The notes under the pieces are model-generated. The model was not told the origin of the DNA and made no database searches. It saw nothing but the letters and a program-made list of their open reading frames with translations. 30,991 nucleotides of DNA from Vulcanimicrobiia bacterium (lineage in GTDB: Bacteria > Eremiobacterota > Eremiobacteria > Baltobacterales > Baltobacteraceae), in assembly GCA_024281135.1 (NCBI GenBank), contig JAMXLG010000287.1, forward strand, positions 1-30,991, read 5' to 3'. Positions 15,621-25,390 of this stretch are shown piece by piece. The first letter of the stretch is position 1, and each line of letters opens with the position of its first letter. Made by a program: the position numbers and the translations under genes.

Positions 15621-16295
15621 GTGCTTAGCGACCTTCTTGGTTGGTTTACCGGCAAAGACGCTAACCGGCGCAAATATCCGCGCAAGCGTAAGCCGTACCG
15701 TGCGACCGTGTCGGTCGACGGAGGGCTGACGCAGAAGCCCGCCATCGGGCTGGATATCAGCGGCGGCGGATTGTGCGTGCTTACGCAAGAGCCGGTAGGC
15801 CGTGATGAGTTCGAAGTTCGCGCGACGATTGAAACGCGCGTCCTTCGGATGCGCGCGAAAGCTGTATGGCAAGATACGGTTTCGCATCAGGGCAAATCCG
15901 TGTGGCGCTACGGTATGCGCTTCACGGGTATTTCGGCCGACGATTGGGACGCGATCATCCGCTATACCACCGATAAGCCGGTAGCCGAAGCGAACAAAGC
16001 ACAAGATGAACTCGTCACCGTCCGGATGACGCCGGACGATGCAAATCGCTTGTTGCCCGTCGCGCTCCAAGCGCGATTGCTGCAAGCGCTGGTCGAACGG
16101 CGCCGTTTAGCGCCGATCCAAGAAAATGTAACGCCGCTCGTGCAGTACTTCTACTCCGGCGTCGTCCGCCACAACAACGCTTTGGTTCACCGCTTGACGA
16201 TTCAGTCGAAAGTCGTGGGTCCTGAAGGCGCGGAAATTTACGAGACGCGCTTCGTCTTCGACGACCAGGGCACCAACATCCAGATCCTCAATTAG
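15621..16295 (+). CDS. PilZ domain protein (probable cyclic-di-GMP receptor)
   Basis: The 224-residue soluble protein contains a PilZ domain at about 14-115, with both c-di-GMP motifs: R17-x3-R21 (RKYPR) and D45-x-S47-x-x-G50 (DISGGG). The C-terminal ~100 residues (from VRMTPDDANRLLPVALQ) form an uncharacterised alpha/beta region that may be the output module. It starts at GTG 15621, 9 bp after kamE. It probably senses c-di-GMP and passes the signal to a surface or motility partner. With sugar-nucleotide genes on both sides, control of polysaccharide output is plausible but unproven. Confidence 0.85.
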   Translation: MLSDLLGWFTGKDANRRKYPRKRKPYRATVSVDGGLTQKPAIGLDISGGGLCVLTQEPVGRDEFEVRATIETRVLRMRAKAVWQDTVSHQGKSVWRYGMRFTGISADDWDAIIRYTTDKPVAEANKAQDELVTVRMTPDDANRLLPVALQARLLQALVERRRLAPIQENVTPLVQYFYSGVVRHNNALVHRLTIQSKVVGPEGAEIYETRFVFDDQGTNIQILN

Positions 16296-17285
<990 letters not shown>

Positions 17286-17289
17286 CCTT

Positions 17290-18219
17290 ATGCGCGCGCT
17301 CGTCACCGGCGGGACGGGCTTTGTCGGCAGATATCTCACCACGGCACTGCAGAAGCAAGGCGACGAGGTCTTCGTGTGCAGCGGTCCGCATGACGCAGAG
17401 GGGTTCCCGCTCGATCTCAGCGATGTTGCGACGATTCGCGCGGCGCTCGATCTCGCGCAGCCGGATGTCGTGTTTCATCTTGCCGCGCAAACGTTCGTGC
17501 CCGATTCGCTCGAATCGCCGCAAGCAACGTACGAAGCCAACGTCGCGGGAACGGCAAACGTGGCGCGCGCGATTCGCGAGTACGCGCAATCCGAGCGCAT
17601 GCCGCGGCTGGTCTTTACGAGTTCCGCTGAGGTCTACGGAAAACAGCCGGAGACTGCGTTCCCGTTGAAAGAAGCGACAGCGCTCGCACCGGCCAATCCG
17701 TATGCAGCGAGTAAAGCAGCCGGAGAGATGCTGCTCCTCGGCGAGGCGGCATCGTTTGGTCTCGATGTTGTTATTGCGCGAGCATTCAATCACATTGGTC
17801 CGGGGCAAAGCGATCGCTTCGTCGTGACCAATTTTGCGAAGCAACTGGCAACGATCGCACACGGCGGCGACCCCGTGCTCTACGTTGGAAATCTCGAAGC
17901 CAAGCGCGATTTTCTCGACGTGCGCGACGTCGTGCTTGCCTACATTGCGCTCGCCGCCAACGGTCTTGCGAGCGAAATTTACAATGTTTGCAGTGGTTGC
18001 GCGTATCCGATTCGGGACGCGTTGCGGGAATTGATCATCGCAGCGCACGTTCCCGTAGAGGTGCGCGAGGATCGATCGCGCATGCGTCCTTCCGATACGC
18101 CGCTCTTTGTCGGTGATAATAGGAAGCTGCGAGCGGCAACCGGCTGGGAACCGCAAATTCCGTTCCGTACCTCGATACGGGAGATATACGAAGCGGCTCG
18201 AACTACAAGCGCCCCATGA
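17290..18219 (+). CDS. rmd: NAD-dependent epimerase/reductase, probable GDP-4-keto-6-deoxymannose reductase
   Basis: The 309-residue SDR begins MRALVTGGTGFVGRYL (GxxGxxG at 8-14). It has FHLAAQTFVPDS, TSSAEVYG, the YxxxK pair in NPYAASK, and ARAFNHIGPGQSDRFVV, a sequence typical of Rmd. It should reduce the Gmd product at C4 to GDP-D-rhamnose; a GDP-fucose-type outcome would need a 3,5-epimerase/reductase, which is not seen here. It is the second gene of the gmd operon and overlaps the following gene by 4 bp. Confidence 0.85.
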   Translation: MRALVTGGTGFVGRYLTTALQKQGDEVFVCSGPHDAEGFPLDLSDVATIRAALDLAQPDVVFHLAAQTFVPDSLESPQATYEANVAGTANVARAIREYAQSERMPRLVFTSSAEVYGKQPETAFPLKEATALAPANPYAASKAAGEMLLLGEAASFGLDVVIARAFNHIGPGQSDRFVVTNFAKQLATIAHGGDPVLYVGNLEAKRDFLDVRDVVLAYIALAANGLASEIYNVCSGCAYPIRDALRELIIAAHVPVEVREDRSRMRPSDTPLFVGDNRKLRAATGWEPQIPFRTSIREIYEAARTTSAP

Positions 18220-18815
18220 CCGATCCTCGCAACGAAGAATTTCAGGCGCTTGTCTTCAAAAACCGCGGTGCGCTCCTCTCGATTCCCGCCGCCGTACTTG
18301 CGGCGTTCGGAAAGCCGAGCGCAACGAGCGTCGCTATTGGTTTGCCGCTTGCAATTGCCGGTGAACTCGTGCGCTGCTGGGCCGTCGGATATTCAGGCGT
18401 AACGACGCGCGGCGACGTCGTTGAAGCACCGAAACTCGTCACCGCGGGGCCGTATGCTCACGTTCGCAATCCGCTCTACGTCGGAAACTTTATCACGGCC
18501 CTTGGCTTCTCGATCGCGTTTACCGGAAAGAATTCGTTCGCGCAAAAGCTTGCGTTAATCGGTGGCTCGCTGGGCATCATGGCTGGTGTCTATTCGACAA
18601 TCATTCCGCACGAAGAGCAGTTTCTGCGTTCGCAGTTCGGCGAAGAGTTCGATCGCTATTGCGAACGCGTGCCCGCGCTCATTCCGCAAGCGGAGCCTGC
18701 GACCGACCAGCAAGGTGAGTGGGATCCAAAAGTCATCAAGGAAGCGGAGACGCGAACGTTCGCGACCTTCGGCGCAATGCTAGGTGTGCTGATTCTGAAG
18801 ACATTGCGCGCGTGA
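18216..18815 (+). CDS. Isoprenylcysteine carboxyl methyltransferase (ICMT)-like membrane protein
   Basis: The 199-residue protein has about four or five hydrophobic helices. It carries the conserved ICMT/PEMT core: KLVTAGPYAHVRNPLYVGNF (~77-96), and near residue 135-160 EEQFLRSQFGEEFDRYCERVPALIP. In this integral-membrane SAM methyltransferase family, these bind SAM at the cytoplasmic face. Bacterial members lack prenyl-CaaX substrates, and their targets are mostly unknown lipids or amines. The C-terminal extension (WDPKVIKEAETRT, then a last hydrophobic helix) is unusual. Its position between rmd and a metal transporter gives no clear functional hint. Confidence 0.82.
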   Translation: MTDPRNEEFQALVFKNRGALLSIPAAVLAAFGKPSATSVAIGLPLAIAGELVRCWAVGYSGVTTRGDVVEAPKLVTAGPYAHVRNPLYVGNFITALGFSIAFTGKNSFAQKLALIGGSLGIMAGVYSTIIPHEEQFLRSQFGEEFDRYCERVPALIPQAEPATDQQGEWDPKVIKEAETRTFATFGAMLGVLILKTLRA

Positions 18816-18819
18816 GGTA

Positions 18820-19713
18820 ATGTCGACGCGTCGCCGGCTCGGCCTTGCTCTAGGACTCGCGTCCGCGGTAGCGGCGCTTGAATTTTGGGGCGGCGCGGCA
18901 TCGCACAGTATTGCGCTCCTCACCGATGCGGTACACGTCTGCATGGACGTCTTCGCGCTTGCAATTGCATTACTTGCAGCAACCGGCGCGACGCGTCCCG
19001 CCAACCGTAGAAAGACCTTCGGCTACGGGCGCATCGAAGTGCTCGGTGCGCTCTTCAACGGCGCGCTGCTGTTCGGCGCGACGCTCGTCCTCATCTATGA
19101 AGCGATCCGCCGCTTCAGTTCGCCGGTTGAACCGCACGGTTCACTCATGACCGTGGTAGCGGCAATCGGTTTCGTCGTCAACGTTGGGATTGGTCTCACA
19201 CTCTCACACGATCACAGTGACAATTTGAATGTTCGTGCCGCGCTCTTCCACGTTTTTAGTGACGCGCTAGGCGCATTCGCCGTCATCGTTGGCGGCATCA
19301 TCATCACCGTTACGAACGATACGGCTTGGATCGATCCGTTGCTTTCGCTTTTTGTCGCGGCAATCATCATCGCCGGTGTGTTCCGCGTACTCAAGGACGC
19401 GGCCGACGTGTTGCTCGAAGGTGCACCGCCCGGTGTAGATCCCGGCGACGTAGAACGCGAGATGCTCGAGGTTCCCGGCATCACCGCTGTCCACGACTTG
19501 CACATCTGGACGCTCGGAACCAGCTCGCATGCTTTATCCGCGCACGTGCTTCTCGACGAGCCCCGGCTCCAGCAAGGCCCTCAGGTGCTCGAGCAATTGC
19601 GCTTGCTGCTTCAGGAGCGCTATCGAATCGGGCACGTCACCGTTCAGTTAGAGACCGAGCATTGCGATCCGGGAGGCATCATCATCTGCCGCCCCGACGC
19701 CGCCTCAGACTAA
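18820..19713 (+). CDS. Cation diffusion facilitator (CDF) family metal exporter, CzcD/ZitB-like
   Basis: The 297-residue protein has six transmembrane helices and a cytoplasmic C-terminal domain. The transport site is H39-x3-D43 in helix 2 (DAVHVCMDV, with D36 also near) and a second HxxxD in helix 5 (HVFSDALGA). A His-rich loop, SHDHSD, sits between helices 4 and 5. The cytoplasmic domain has the typical VHDLHIWTLGTSSHALSAHV strand pair that senses metal. It exports Zn2+ or related divalent cations in exchange for protons. It follows the ICMT-like gene by 4 bp. I see no metalloregulator gene beside it. Confidence 0.92.
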   Translation: MSTRRRLGLALGLASAVAALEFWGGAASHSIALLTDAVHVCMDVFALAIALLAATGATRPANRRKTFGYGRIEVLGALFNGALLFGATLVLIYEAIRRFSSPVEPHGSLMTVVAAIGFVVNVGIGLTLSHDHSDNLNVRAALFHVFSDALGAFAVIVGGIIITVTNDTAWIDPLLSLFVAAIIIAGVFRVLKDAADVLLEGAPPGVDPGDVEREMLEVPGITAVHDLHIWTLGTSSHALSAHVLLDEPRLQQGPQVLEQLRLLLQERYRIGHVTVQLETEHCDPGGIIICRPDAASD

Positions 19714-19758
19714 AGTAAGAAAGTAAAGCCTGAAGCCGTCCCGAAGCCGAGGCGGGTT

Positions 19759-21102
19759 ATGAGTTCCATGAGTTCCAATGCCGTTGTTCTTTCCACTGCC
19801 CGGACGCCGTTCGGGAAACTTGGTGGTGCGCTTTCCTCACTCGACGCGACGACGCTCGGCGCCGTTGCACTCATCGGTGCGCTTCGTCGCGCCGGAGTCG
19901 ATCCGTCCGAAATCGAGCACTTGATTTTCGGTGAGGTGTTACAAGCAGGCGTTGGCCAGAATCCCGCCCGGCAAGTCCTGTTTAAGACAGGCCTTGCGAA
20001 AACGACGACTGCGGAAACCGTCAATAAGGTCTGCGCATCGGGATTGCTTTCCGTTGCAAACGCCATGCGCTTGATCAACGCCGGTGCAAATTCCGTTGTA
20101 GCCGCTGGTGGCATGGAGTCGATGTCGAACGCGCCGTATCTGCTCAGAGACGCGCGCTTCGGATATCGCTTCGGCGACGGCACGGTTGTCGACGCGATGA
20201 TCAGCGACGGACTCTGGGACGCGTACTTCCCGATGACGATGTCGACGCAAGGCAGCATCGTTGCCAATGAATTCGGCATGTCGCGCGAAGAGCAAGATGC
20301 TTTTGCGTACGAAAGCCACCGTCGCGCGAAGGCGACGCATGAAGCCGGCAACTTCGCCGATGAGATCGTTCCGGTGAAGGTCGCGACGAAGGCGAAAGGC
20401 AAAGTCGTGCTCGACGAACTGCCGCAACTCGCGAAAGTCCGTATTCCCGCGATGGCGGGCGGCGGTACAAACAAAGTGTGGGATCACACGCCGTCGGAAC
20501 AATTTACGTTCGACTATGCGAAATGGGCGCCGTTTGTTACCGGCGACGCGCCTTATACGCTCGTCGATCGCGACGAACCGGTTCGCGTTGATGCAAGTCT
20601 CGAGGCGATGGCGAAGCTCAAGCCCCTCGAACCGGGTGGAACGATCACGGCTGCAAATGCACCGGGGGTGAATGATGGTGCGGCGGCACTCATTATGGCG
20701 GATGCGCAGTATGCGAAAGAACACGGCTATGAGGCGATCGCAACGGTCCTCGGTCATGCGACTGTCGGTTGGGACTCACCGTATATCTGCATGACGCCCG
20801 CAATGGCGGCGCAAAAGGTGCTCGATAAGCATGGTCTCTCGACGAGCGATATTGCGGTGTGGGAGATCAACGAGGCGTTCTCCGCGGTCGCGATTACGTC
20901 GGCGCGCAATCTCGGCATCGGCGAAGAGAACATCAATATGTATGGTGGCGCCGTCGCAATGGGCCATCCGATCGGAGCATCGGGTGCGCGCATCGTCGGC
21001 ACGCTCATCAATCAACTACGTAAGCGCGGCGGCGGCTACGGCGTCGCGTCGATTTGTTCCGGCGGCGGCCAAGGCGATGCGCTATTGGTGAAAGTCGGCT
21101 AG
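19759..21102 (+). CDS. Acetyl-CoA acetyltransferase (thiolase) with an internal insertion
   Basis: The thiolase triad is complete: C92 (VNKVCASG), H403 (MGHPIGASG) and C433 (SICSGGGQGDA), with WEINEAFS preceding. At 447 residues it is about 50 longer than the ~392-residue biosynthetic thiolases. The excess falls after KVATKAKGK (~residue 215) and before LVDRDEPVR (~272), in the loop domain that covers the CoA site. It catalyses acetoacetyl-CoA formation or cleavage, or thiolysis of a longer 3-ketoacyl-CoA. The first codons contain a 9-bp tandem duplication (ATGAGTTCC twice), so translation may start at either Met. It is the first gene of an acyl-CoA operon; its stop overlaps the next GTG. Confidence 0.92.
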   Translation: MSSMSSNAVVLSTARTPFGKLGGALSSLDATTLGAVALIGALRRAGVDPSEIEHLIFGEVLQAGVGQNPARQVLFKTGLAKTTTAETVNKVCASGLLSVANAMRLINAGANSVVAAGGMESMSNAPYLLRDARFGYRFGDGTVVDAMISDGLWDAYFPMTMSTQGSIVANEFGMSREEQDAFAYESHRRAKATHEAGNFADEIVPVKVATKAKGKVVLDELPQLAKVRIPAMAGGGTNKVWDHTPSEQFTFDYAKWAPFVTGDAPYTLVDRDEPVRVDASLEAMAKLKPLEPGGTITAANAPGVNDGAAALIMADAQYAKEHGYEAIATVLGHATVGWDSPYICMTPAMAAQKVLDKHGLSTSDIAVWEINEAFSAVAITSARNLGIGEENINMYGGAVAMGHPIGASGARIVGTLINQLRKRGGGYGVASICSGGGQGDALLVKVG

Positions 21103-21941
21103 TGAAAATCGCCGTCATCGGTGCCGGACAAATGGGTTCCGGCATCGCCCAAGTGGCCGCGCAAAGCGGCCACGACGTTCTTCTCAACGACCGCGCTCAA
21201 GAATATATCGAGCGCGGTCTCGCCGTTATCGGAAAGAACTTGAACCGTTCGGTTGAGAAGGGCAAACTCGACGCCGGCGAGCGCGATGCGATTCTCGCGC
21301 GTATTCATCCGCATCCGGCGTTGGAGAAGCTCGACGTCGACATCGCAATCGAAGCTGCGAGCGAGCATCTCGAAACGAAGCTGGAACTCTTCCGGATGCT
21401 CGATGCGAACACGCCTGAGAATACGATTCTCGCGAGCAACACGTCATCAATCTCGATCACGTTGCTCGGCGGCGCGACAAAGCGCGGCGAGCGTGTCATC
21501 GGCATGCACTTCATGAATCCCGTGCCGGTTATGCAACTGATCGAAATCATTCGCGGTATCGCGACCTCGCAGGAGACCTACAACTTCACGGAATCGCTCG
21601 CGAAGCAGATGAGTAAGACGCCCGTGGAAGTTCGAGACTTCCCCGGCTTTGTTTCCAACCGTGTGTTGATGCCGATGATCAACGAAGCGATCTACGCACT
21701 CTACGAAGGTGTCGGTTCGGTTGACGCGATCGACACCGTGATGAAGCTCGGTATGAACCACCCGATGGGGCCGCTGACGCTGGCGGACTTCATTGGTCTC
21801 GATACATGTCTTGCGATCATGGATGTGCTTTACGAAGGATTCGCAGACTCCAAATACCGTCCGTGTCCACTCCTCAAACAATACGTTGCAGCCGGATGGC
21901 TCGGGCGTAAGAGCGGACGAGGTTTTTACACGTACGCATGA
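21102..21941 (+). CDS. 3-hydroxybutyryl-CoA dehydrogenase
   Basis: From GTG 21102, which overlaps the thiolase TAG, the protein has 279 residues, the normal length for stand-alone HBD/PaaH. It has the NAD motif GAGQMG (7-12) and EAASEHLETK. Its catalytic H136 and N139 lie in GMHFMNPVPVMQLIEI, followed by GFVSNRVLMPMINEA, GMNHPMGPLTLADFIGLD and a C-terminal GRKSGRGFYTY. It interconverts 3-hydroxybutyryl-CoA and acetoacetyl-CoA with NAD(P). Together with the flanking thiolase and acyl-CoA dehydrogenase it forms most of a short-chain beta-oxidation or butyryl-CoA route; an enoyl-CoA hydratase is not present here. An in-frame start further upstream at 21054 would lie inside the thiolase and is unlikely. 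Confidence 0.93.
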   Translation: MKIAVIGAGQMGSGIAQVAAQSGHDVLLNDRAQEYIERGLAVIGKNLNRSVEKGKLDAGERDAILARIHPHPALEKLDVDIAIEAASEHLETKLELFRMLDANTPENTILASNTSSISITLLGGATKRGERVIGMHFMNPVPVMQLIEIIRGIATSQETYNFTESLAKQMSKTPVEVRDFPGFVSNRVLMPMINEAIYALYEGVGSVDAIDTVMKLGMNHPMGPLTLADFIGLDTCLAIMDVLYEGFADSKYRPCPLLKQYVAAGWLGRKSGRGFYTYA

Positions 21942-23101
21942 TTGATTCAACGACGCGCGCACAATTCGAACTGACCGACGAGCAGCGGCAGATCGCCGCG
22001 CTCGCCGCTGAAATCGCAGAACGTGAGATCGCACCCTATATCGCGCAATGGGATCGCGATCACACGTTTCCCCGTGACCTTTATACGAAGCTTACCAATG
22101 CCGGCATCATGGGCATCATCGTGCCCGAACAGTACGGTGGCGTAGGTGCCGACTACGTTTCTTACGCGCTTGCGATCGAAGAGCTCGCGCGCATCGATGC
22201 GGGAAGCGCCGTCACCGTTTCCGTCCATTCGATGATCTGTGCGGCGATCATGAAACTCGGAAGCGATTCGATCAAAGAATACTGGCTACCGCGCTTGGCG
22301 TCAGGCGATAAGATCGGCGCGTTTGCATTGACCGAGCCGGATGCAGGATCCGATGCCGCAGCGTTGCGGTCGAGCGCGAAGAAAGTCGAAGGCGGGTACT
22401 CGCTCAACGGGCGTAAGCAATGGTGCACGAACGGCGGCTACGCCGGCGTCACGATGGGCATGTTCCGCACAGGAAGCGGCGGCGCAAAAGGGGTCAGCGC
22501 ATTCTTGATTCCGGAAACCGCTAAAGGTGTCACCGTCGAAAGAGTCACCGAGAAGCTCGGCATCCATACGAGTAACACCGTCGATCTTGCGTTCGATGAC
22601 GTCCATGTGAGCGACGAAGCGTTGCTCGGAAATGAAGGTGACGGGTTCGGCAGTGCGATGACGGCACTCGCAAGCGGTCGCATCGGCATTGCAGCGCAAG
22701 CGACAGGCATTCTAGCCGGCTGTCTCGATCAATCAGTAGCATTTGCAAAAGATCGCGTGGCCTTCGGCCGCGCGATCGGTGCATTCGAGGGCGTTTCATT
22801 CAAGATCGCGCAAATGGCGATGGATCTCGACGCCGCACGCCTGCTCGTTTATCGTGCCGCTGCGTTGGCTGACGCCGGCAAGCCGTTCGTTATCGAAGCG
22901 AGCAAAGCAAAACTTTTCGCGTCGACTGCGGCGCGGAAACACGCAGCGGAAGCGCTGCAAATCCACGGTGGCTACGGGTACACCACCGAATTTCCCATCG
23001 AGCGATTCTATCGCGACGCGAAGATCACCGAGATCTACGAAGGCACTTCGGAGATCCAACAGATCATCATCGCACGATCGCTCTTAGGCAAATTAGACTA
23101 G
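21938..23101 (+). CDS. Acyl-CoA dehydrogenase (short-chain type)
   Basis: The 387-residue flavoprotein has the ACAD N-terminal helical domain, then FALTEPDAGSDAAALRSSA, W-C-T-N-G-G (the flavin/acyl binding strand), VAFGRAIGAFEGVSFKIAQMAMD and QIHGGYGYTTEFPIERFYRDAKI. The catalytic base is E368 in IYEGTSEIQ, the position used by short- and medium-chain enzymes. It oxidises an acyl-CoA to trans-2-enoyl-CoA, passing electrons to ETF; no etfAB is in the window. It overlaps the HBD gene by 4 bp (ATGA). Confidence 0.94.
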   Translation: MIDSTTRAQFELTDEQRQIAALAAEIAEREIAPYIAQWDRDHTFPRDLYTKLTNAGIMGIIVPEQYGGVGADYVSYALAIEELARIDAGSAVTVSVHSMICAAIMKLGSDSIKEYWLPRLASGDKIGAFALTEPDAGSDAAALRSSAKKVEGGYSLNGRKQWCTNGGYAGVTMGMFRTGSGGAKGVSAFLIPETAKGVTVERVTEKLGIHTSNTVDLAFDDVHVSDEALLGNEGDGFGSAMTALASGRIGIAAQATGILAGCLDQSVAFAKDRVAFGRAIGAFEGVSFKIAQMAMDLDAARLLVYRAAALADAGKPFVIEASKAKLFASTAARKHAAEALQIHGGYGYTTEFPIERFYRDAKITEIYEGTSEIQQIIIARSLLGKLD

Positions 23102-23126
23102 CTAAGGAGATCGAGAAGCACACGCC

Positions 23127-24290
23127 ATGAATCTCATGGAGTATCAGGGGAAGGAACTCTTCCGCCGGTGCGGCATTCCCGTGCCGCGTTCGCAGCATTG
23201 CAATACGCCCGACGAAGTCGCTGCCTTCATCGAAAAAAATCCGGGCAAATGGGTTGTGAAGGCGCAAGTCCTCATGGGCGGGCGCGGCAAGGCGGGCAAA
23301 ATCAAATTTGCTACGACGCCTGAAGAAGGGCGCAAAGTCGCTCGAGAGATCATGGCAACGCCGATGCCTCCCAATCGTCAGAATCCAAACGGCGAACCGA
23401 TTCACTCTGTGCTCGTCGAGGAAACGCTCGACGTTGCACTCGAGGCCTACACGGCCATTAGCGTCGATCGCACGACGAAAAAGCCGGCGGTCATCGTGAC
23501 GAAATTCGGCGGCATGGACGTCGAAGAAGTACACGAGAAGCATCCGGAGTCGTTCGCGACGTTCTTTGTCGATACGGCGATCGGATACTCGCCGTTCATC
23601 GGACGCGATCTCGCGTTCAAGACCGATCTCGACGCCGGTTATCGCAAGCAATATCCCGCCATCGTCGCCGGCATGTACGATCTGTTTTTCAAGTACGGTG
23701 CGAAGCTGGTTGAGATCAACCCGCTCGTGCTGACGAAAGACGGTCGCGTGATCGCGGCGGATGCGAAAGTCGAGCTCGACGACGACGCGCTCTTCCGCCA
23801 TCCGGAATTCAAGGAGTGGCAGAAAGTACTGCCGCTCGATGAAGACGAGACACTCGCCACGGAAGCGGGCCTCGGCATCCGCAACTTCCGCCGCTTCGGC
23901 GGAACCGTCGGCACGATGGCCAACGGCGCGGGCCTCGCGATGGGCACGATGGACGCCGTGAAAAACGCCGGCGGCGAAATCGCAAACTTCCTTGACGTGG
24001 GTGGCGGTGCAAACGCCGAACGCGTGCGCAAGTGCTACGAGCTCGTCGTCAATCACACGGGCGCGAGGGTGTTCTTCATCAACATCTTTGGCGGTATCAC
24101 GCGCGGCGACGAAGTTGCCAAGGGCATCGTCGAAGCGATCAACACGACGACGTCGCGGAAGATTCCGCTCGTTATTCGCTTGACGGGAACGAATGAAGTA
24201 GAAGGCCGCCGCATTCTGGCGGAGGCAGGCATGACGCCGGTTGAAACGATGGATGAAGGCGCGAAGCGCGCGGTGGAGTTGGCAAAGTGA
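23127..24290 (+). CDS. sucC: Succinyl-CoA synthetase beta subunit (ADP/GDP-forming)
   Basis: The 387-residue protein has the ATP-grasp N-terminal domain ([22 protein letters not shown], then [19 protein letters not shown]), the [13 protein letters not shown] metal-binding strand near 195, and the C-terminal CoA-ligase domain ([39 protein letters not shown]). With SucD it makes succinate, CoA and NTP from succinyl-CoA in the TCA cycle. It begins 25 bp after the acyl-CoA dehydrogenase, preceded by AAGGAG and GAGAAG stretches, and overlaps sucD by 4 bp. Confidence 0.95.
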   Translation: MNLMEYQGKELFRRCGIPVPRSQHCNTPDEVAAFIEKNPGKWVVKAQVLMGGRGKAGKIKFATTPEEGRKVAREIMATPMPPNRQNPNGEPIHSVLVEETLDVALEAYTAISVDRTTKKPAVIVTKFGGMDVEEVHEKHPESFATFFVDTAIGYSPFIGRDLAFKTDLDAGYRKQYPAIVAGMYDLFFKYGAKLVEINPLVLTKDGRVIAADAKVELDDDALFRHPEFKEWQKVLPLDEDETLATEAGLGIRNFRRFGGTVGTMANGAGLAMGTMDAVKNAGGEIANFLDVGGGANAERVRKCYELVVNHTGARVFFINIFGGITRGDEVAKGIVEAINTTTSRKIPLVIRLTGTNEVEGRRILAEAGMTPVETMDEGAKRAVELAK

Positions 24291-25168
24291 GTATATATCT
24301 CGATAAGAACAGCAGAGTCTTCGTGCAAGGCATCACCGGCGCGGAAGGGTCGTATCACACCGGACGCATGCTCGCGTACGGGACGAACATCGTCGGCGGC
24401 GTGACGCCGGGCAAAGGCGGACAGAGAACCGAGCACGGTCTTCCCGTTTTTAATACGGTCGAAGAATGCGTAGCCGCAACCGGCGCAACGCACCAGTGCA
24501 TTTTCGTTCCGCCCGCCGGCGCCGCAGACGCGCTCTTTGAAGCGTATGAAGCCGGGGTCCGTTTTTCGGTGTGCATCACCGAAGGTGTTCCGGTGCACGA
24601 TATGTTGCGCGTCGTCGGTGCGACGCCGGGCATGCGCATCATCGGACCGAATTGCCCTGGATTGATCTCGCCCGGAAAGTCGTCGATCGGCATCATGCCG
24701 GGCCACGTCTTTAAGGAAGGCAACGTCGGGTTGATCTCGCGTTCGGGCACGTTGACTTACGAAGTGGTCGACGGACTCACGCGCGCTGGATTCGGACAAT
24801 CAACCTGTGTCGGCATCGGCGGCGATCCGATCATCGGCACGACGTTCGTTGATTGCTTACGCGAGTTCAAGAACGATCCGCAAACGAAAGCAATCGTGAT
24901 TTGCGGCGAGATCGGCGGCTCCGATGAAGAAGACGCAGCCGCTTTCGTCAAGGAGCATCTCGCGAACGTCCCCATCGTTGCATTCATCGGCGGACGCAAT
25001 GCACCGCCCGGAAAATCGCTCGGTCACGCCGGCGCAATCATTTCCGGCGGCTTCGGTACGCCGGAAAGCAAGATCCGCGCGTTCCAGGCGGCGGGCGTGC
25101 CGGTTGCCGACCGTCCGTCGGAGATTCCGAAGCTTCTGGCGGATCGAATGGCCGCCGTTCCTGTCTAA
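24287..25168 (+). CDS. sucD: Succinyl-CoA synthetase alpha subunit
   Basis: The 293-residue protein has the CoA-binding Rossmann domain ([21 protein letters not shown]), [18 protein letters not shown] near 125, and the phosphohistidine H247 in [17 protein letters not shown], equivalent to E. coli His246. It completes the SucCD enzyme. It is the last gene of the acyl-CoA operon, and a perfect 10-bp hairpin terminator follows about 50 bp after its TAA. Placing SucCD behind thiolase/HBD/ACAD would let CoA thioester energy be recovered in the same transcript. Confidence 0.95.
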   Translation: MSIYLDKNSRVFVQGITGAEGSYHTGRMLAYGTNIVGGVTPGKGGQRTEHGLPVFNTVEECVAATGATHQCIFVPPAGAADALFEAYEAGVRFSVCITEGVPVHDMLRVVGATPGMRIIGPNCPGLISPGKSSIGIMPGHVFKEGNVGLISRSGTLTYEVVDGLTRAGFGQSTCVGIGGDPIIGTTFVDCLREFKNDPQTKAIVICGEIGGSDEEDAAAFVKEHLANVPIVAFIGGRNAPPGKSLGHAGAIISGGFGTPESKIRAFQAAGVPVADRPSEIPKLLADRMAAVPV

Positions 25169-25216
25169 AAAAGTTCTCAATCTATAACGCTTCGCGCAGG
25201 GCACGTGCGAAAACCG

Positions 25217-25250
25217 GAGGGCCGCTAGTCCAAGCGGCCCTCTATTTTTT
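25217..25250 (+). terminator. Intrinsic terminator after sucD
   Basis: A perfect 10-bp stem GAGGGCCGCT / AGCGGCCCTC (25217-25226 with 25233-25242) has a 6-nt loop and is followed by TATTTTTT. It closes the thiolase-to-sucD operon and isolates the TonB-receptor gene. The 120-140 bp between it and the receptor start contain a small CGCGA/TCGCG hairpin (25279-25292) but no clear promoter hexamers. Confidence 0.93.
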
Positions 25251-25390
25251 AAGCCCCTATAAAGGAACCGACCTTTGTCGCGAGAATTCGCGCAACACGT
25301 CACATGAGAGATTGCTGAGAGACGCGTGGAGCGACCCTCGGCACTTTCGCGTGTGGATGTATGTCACTCTATTCAACTGAGGGCTATCAA

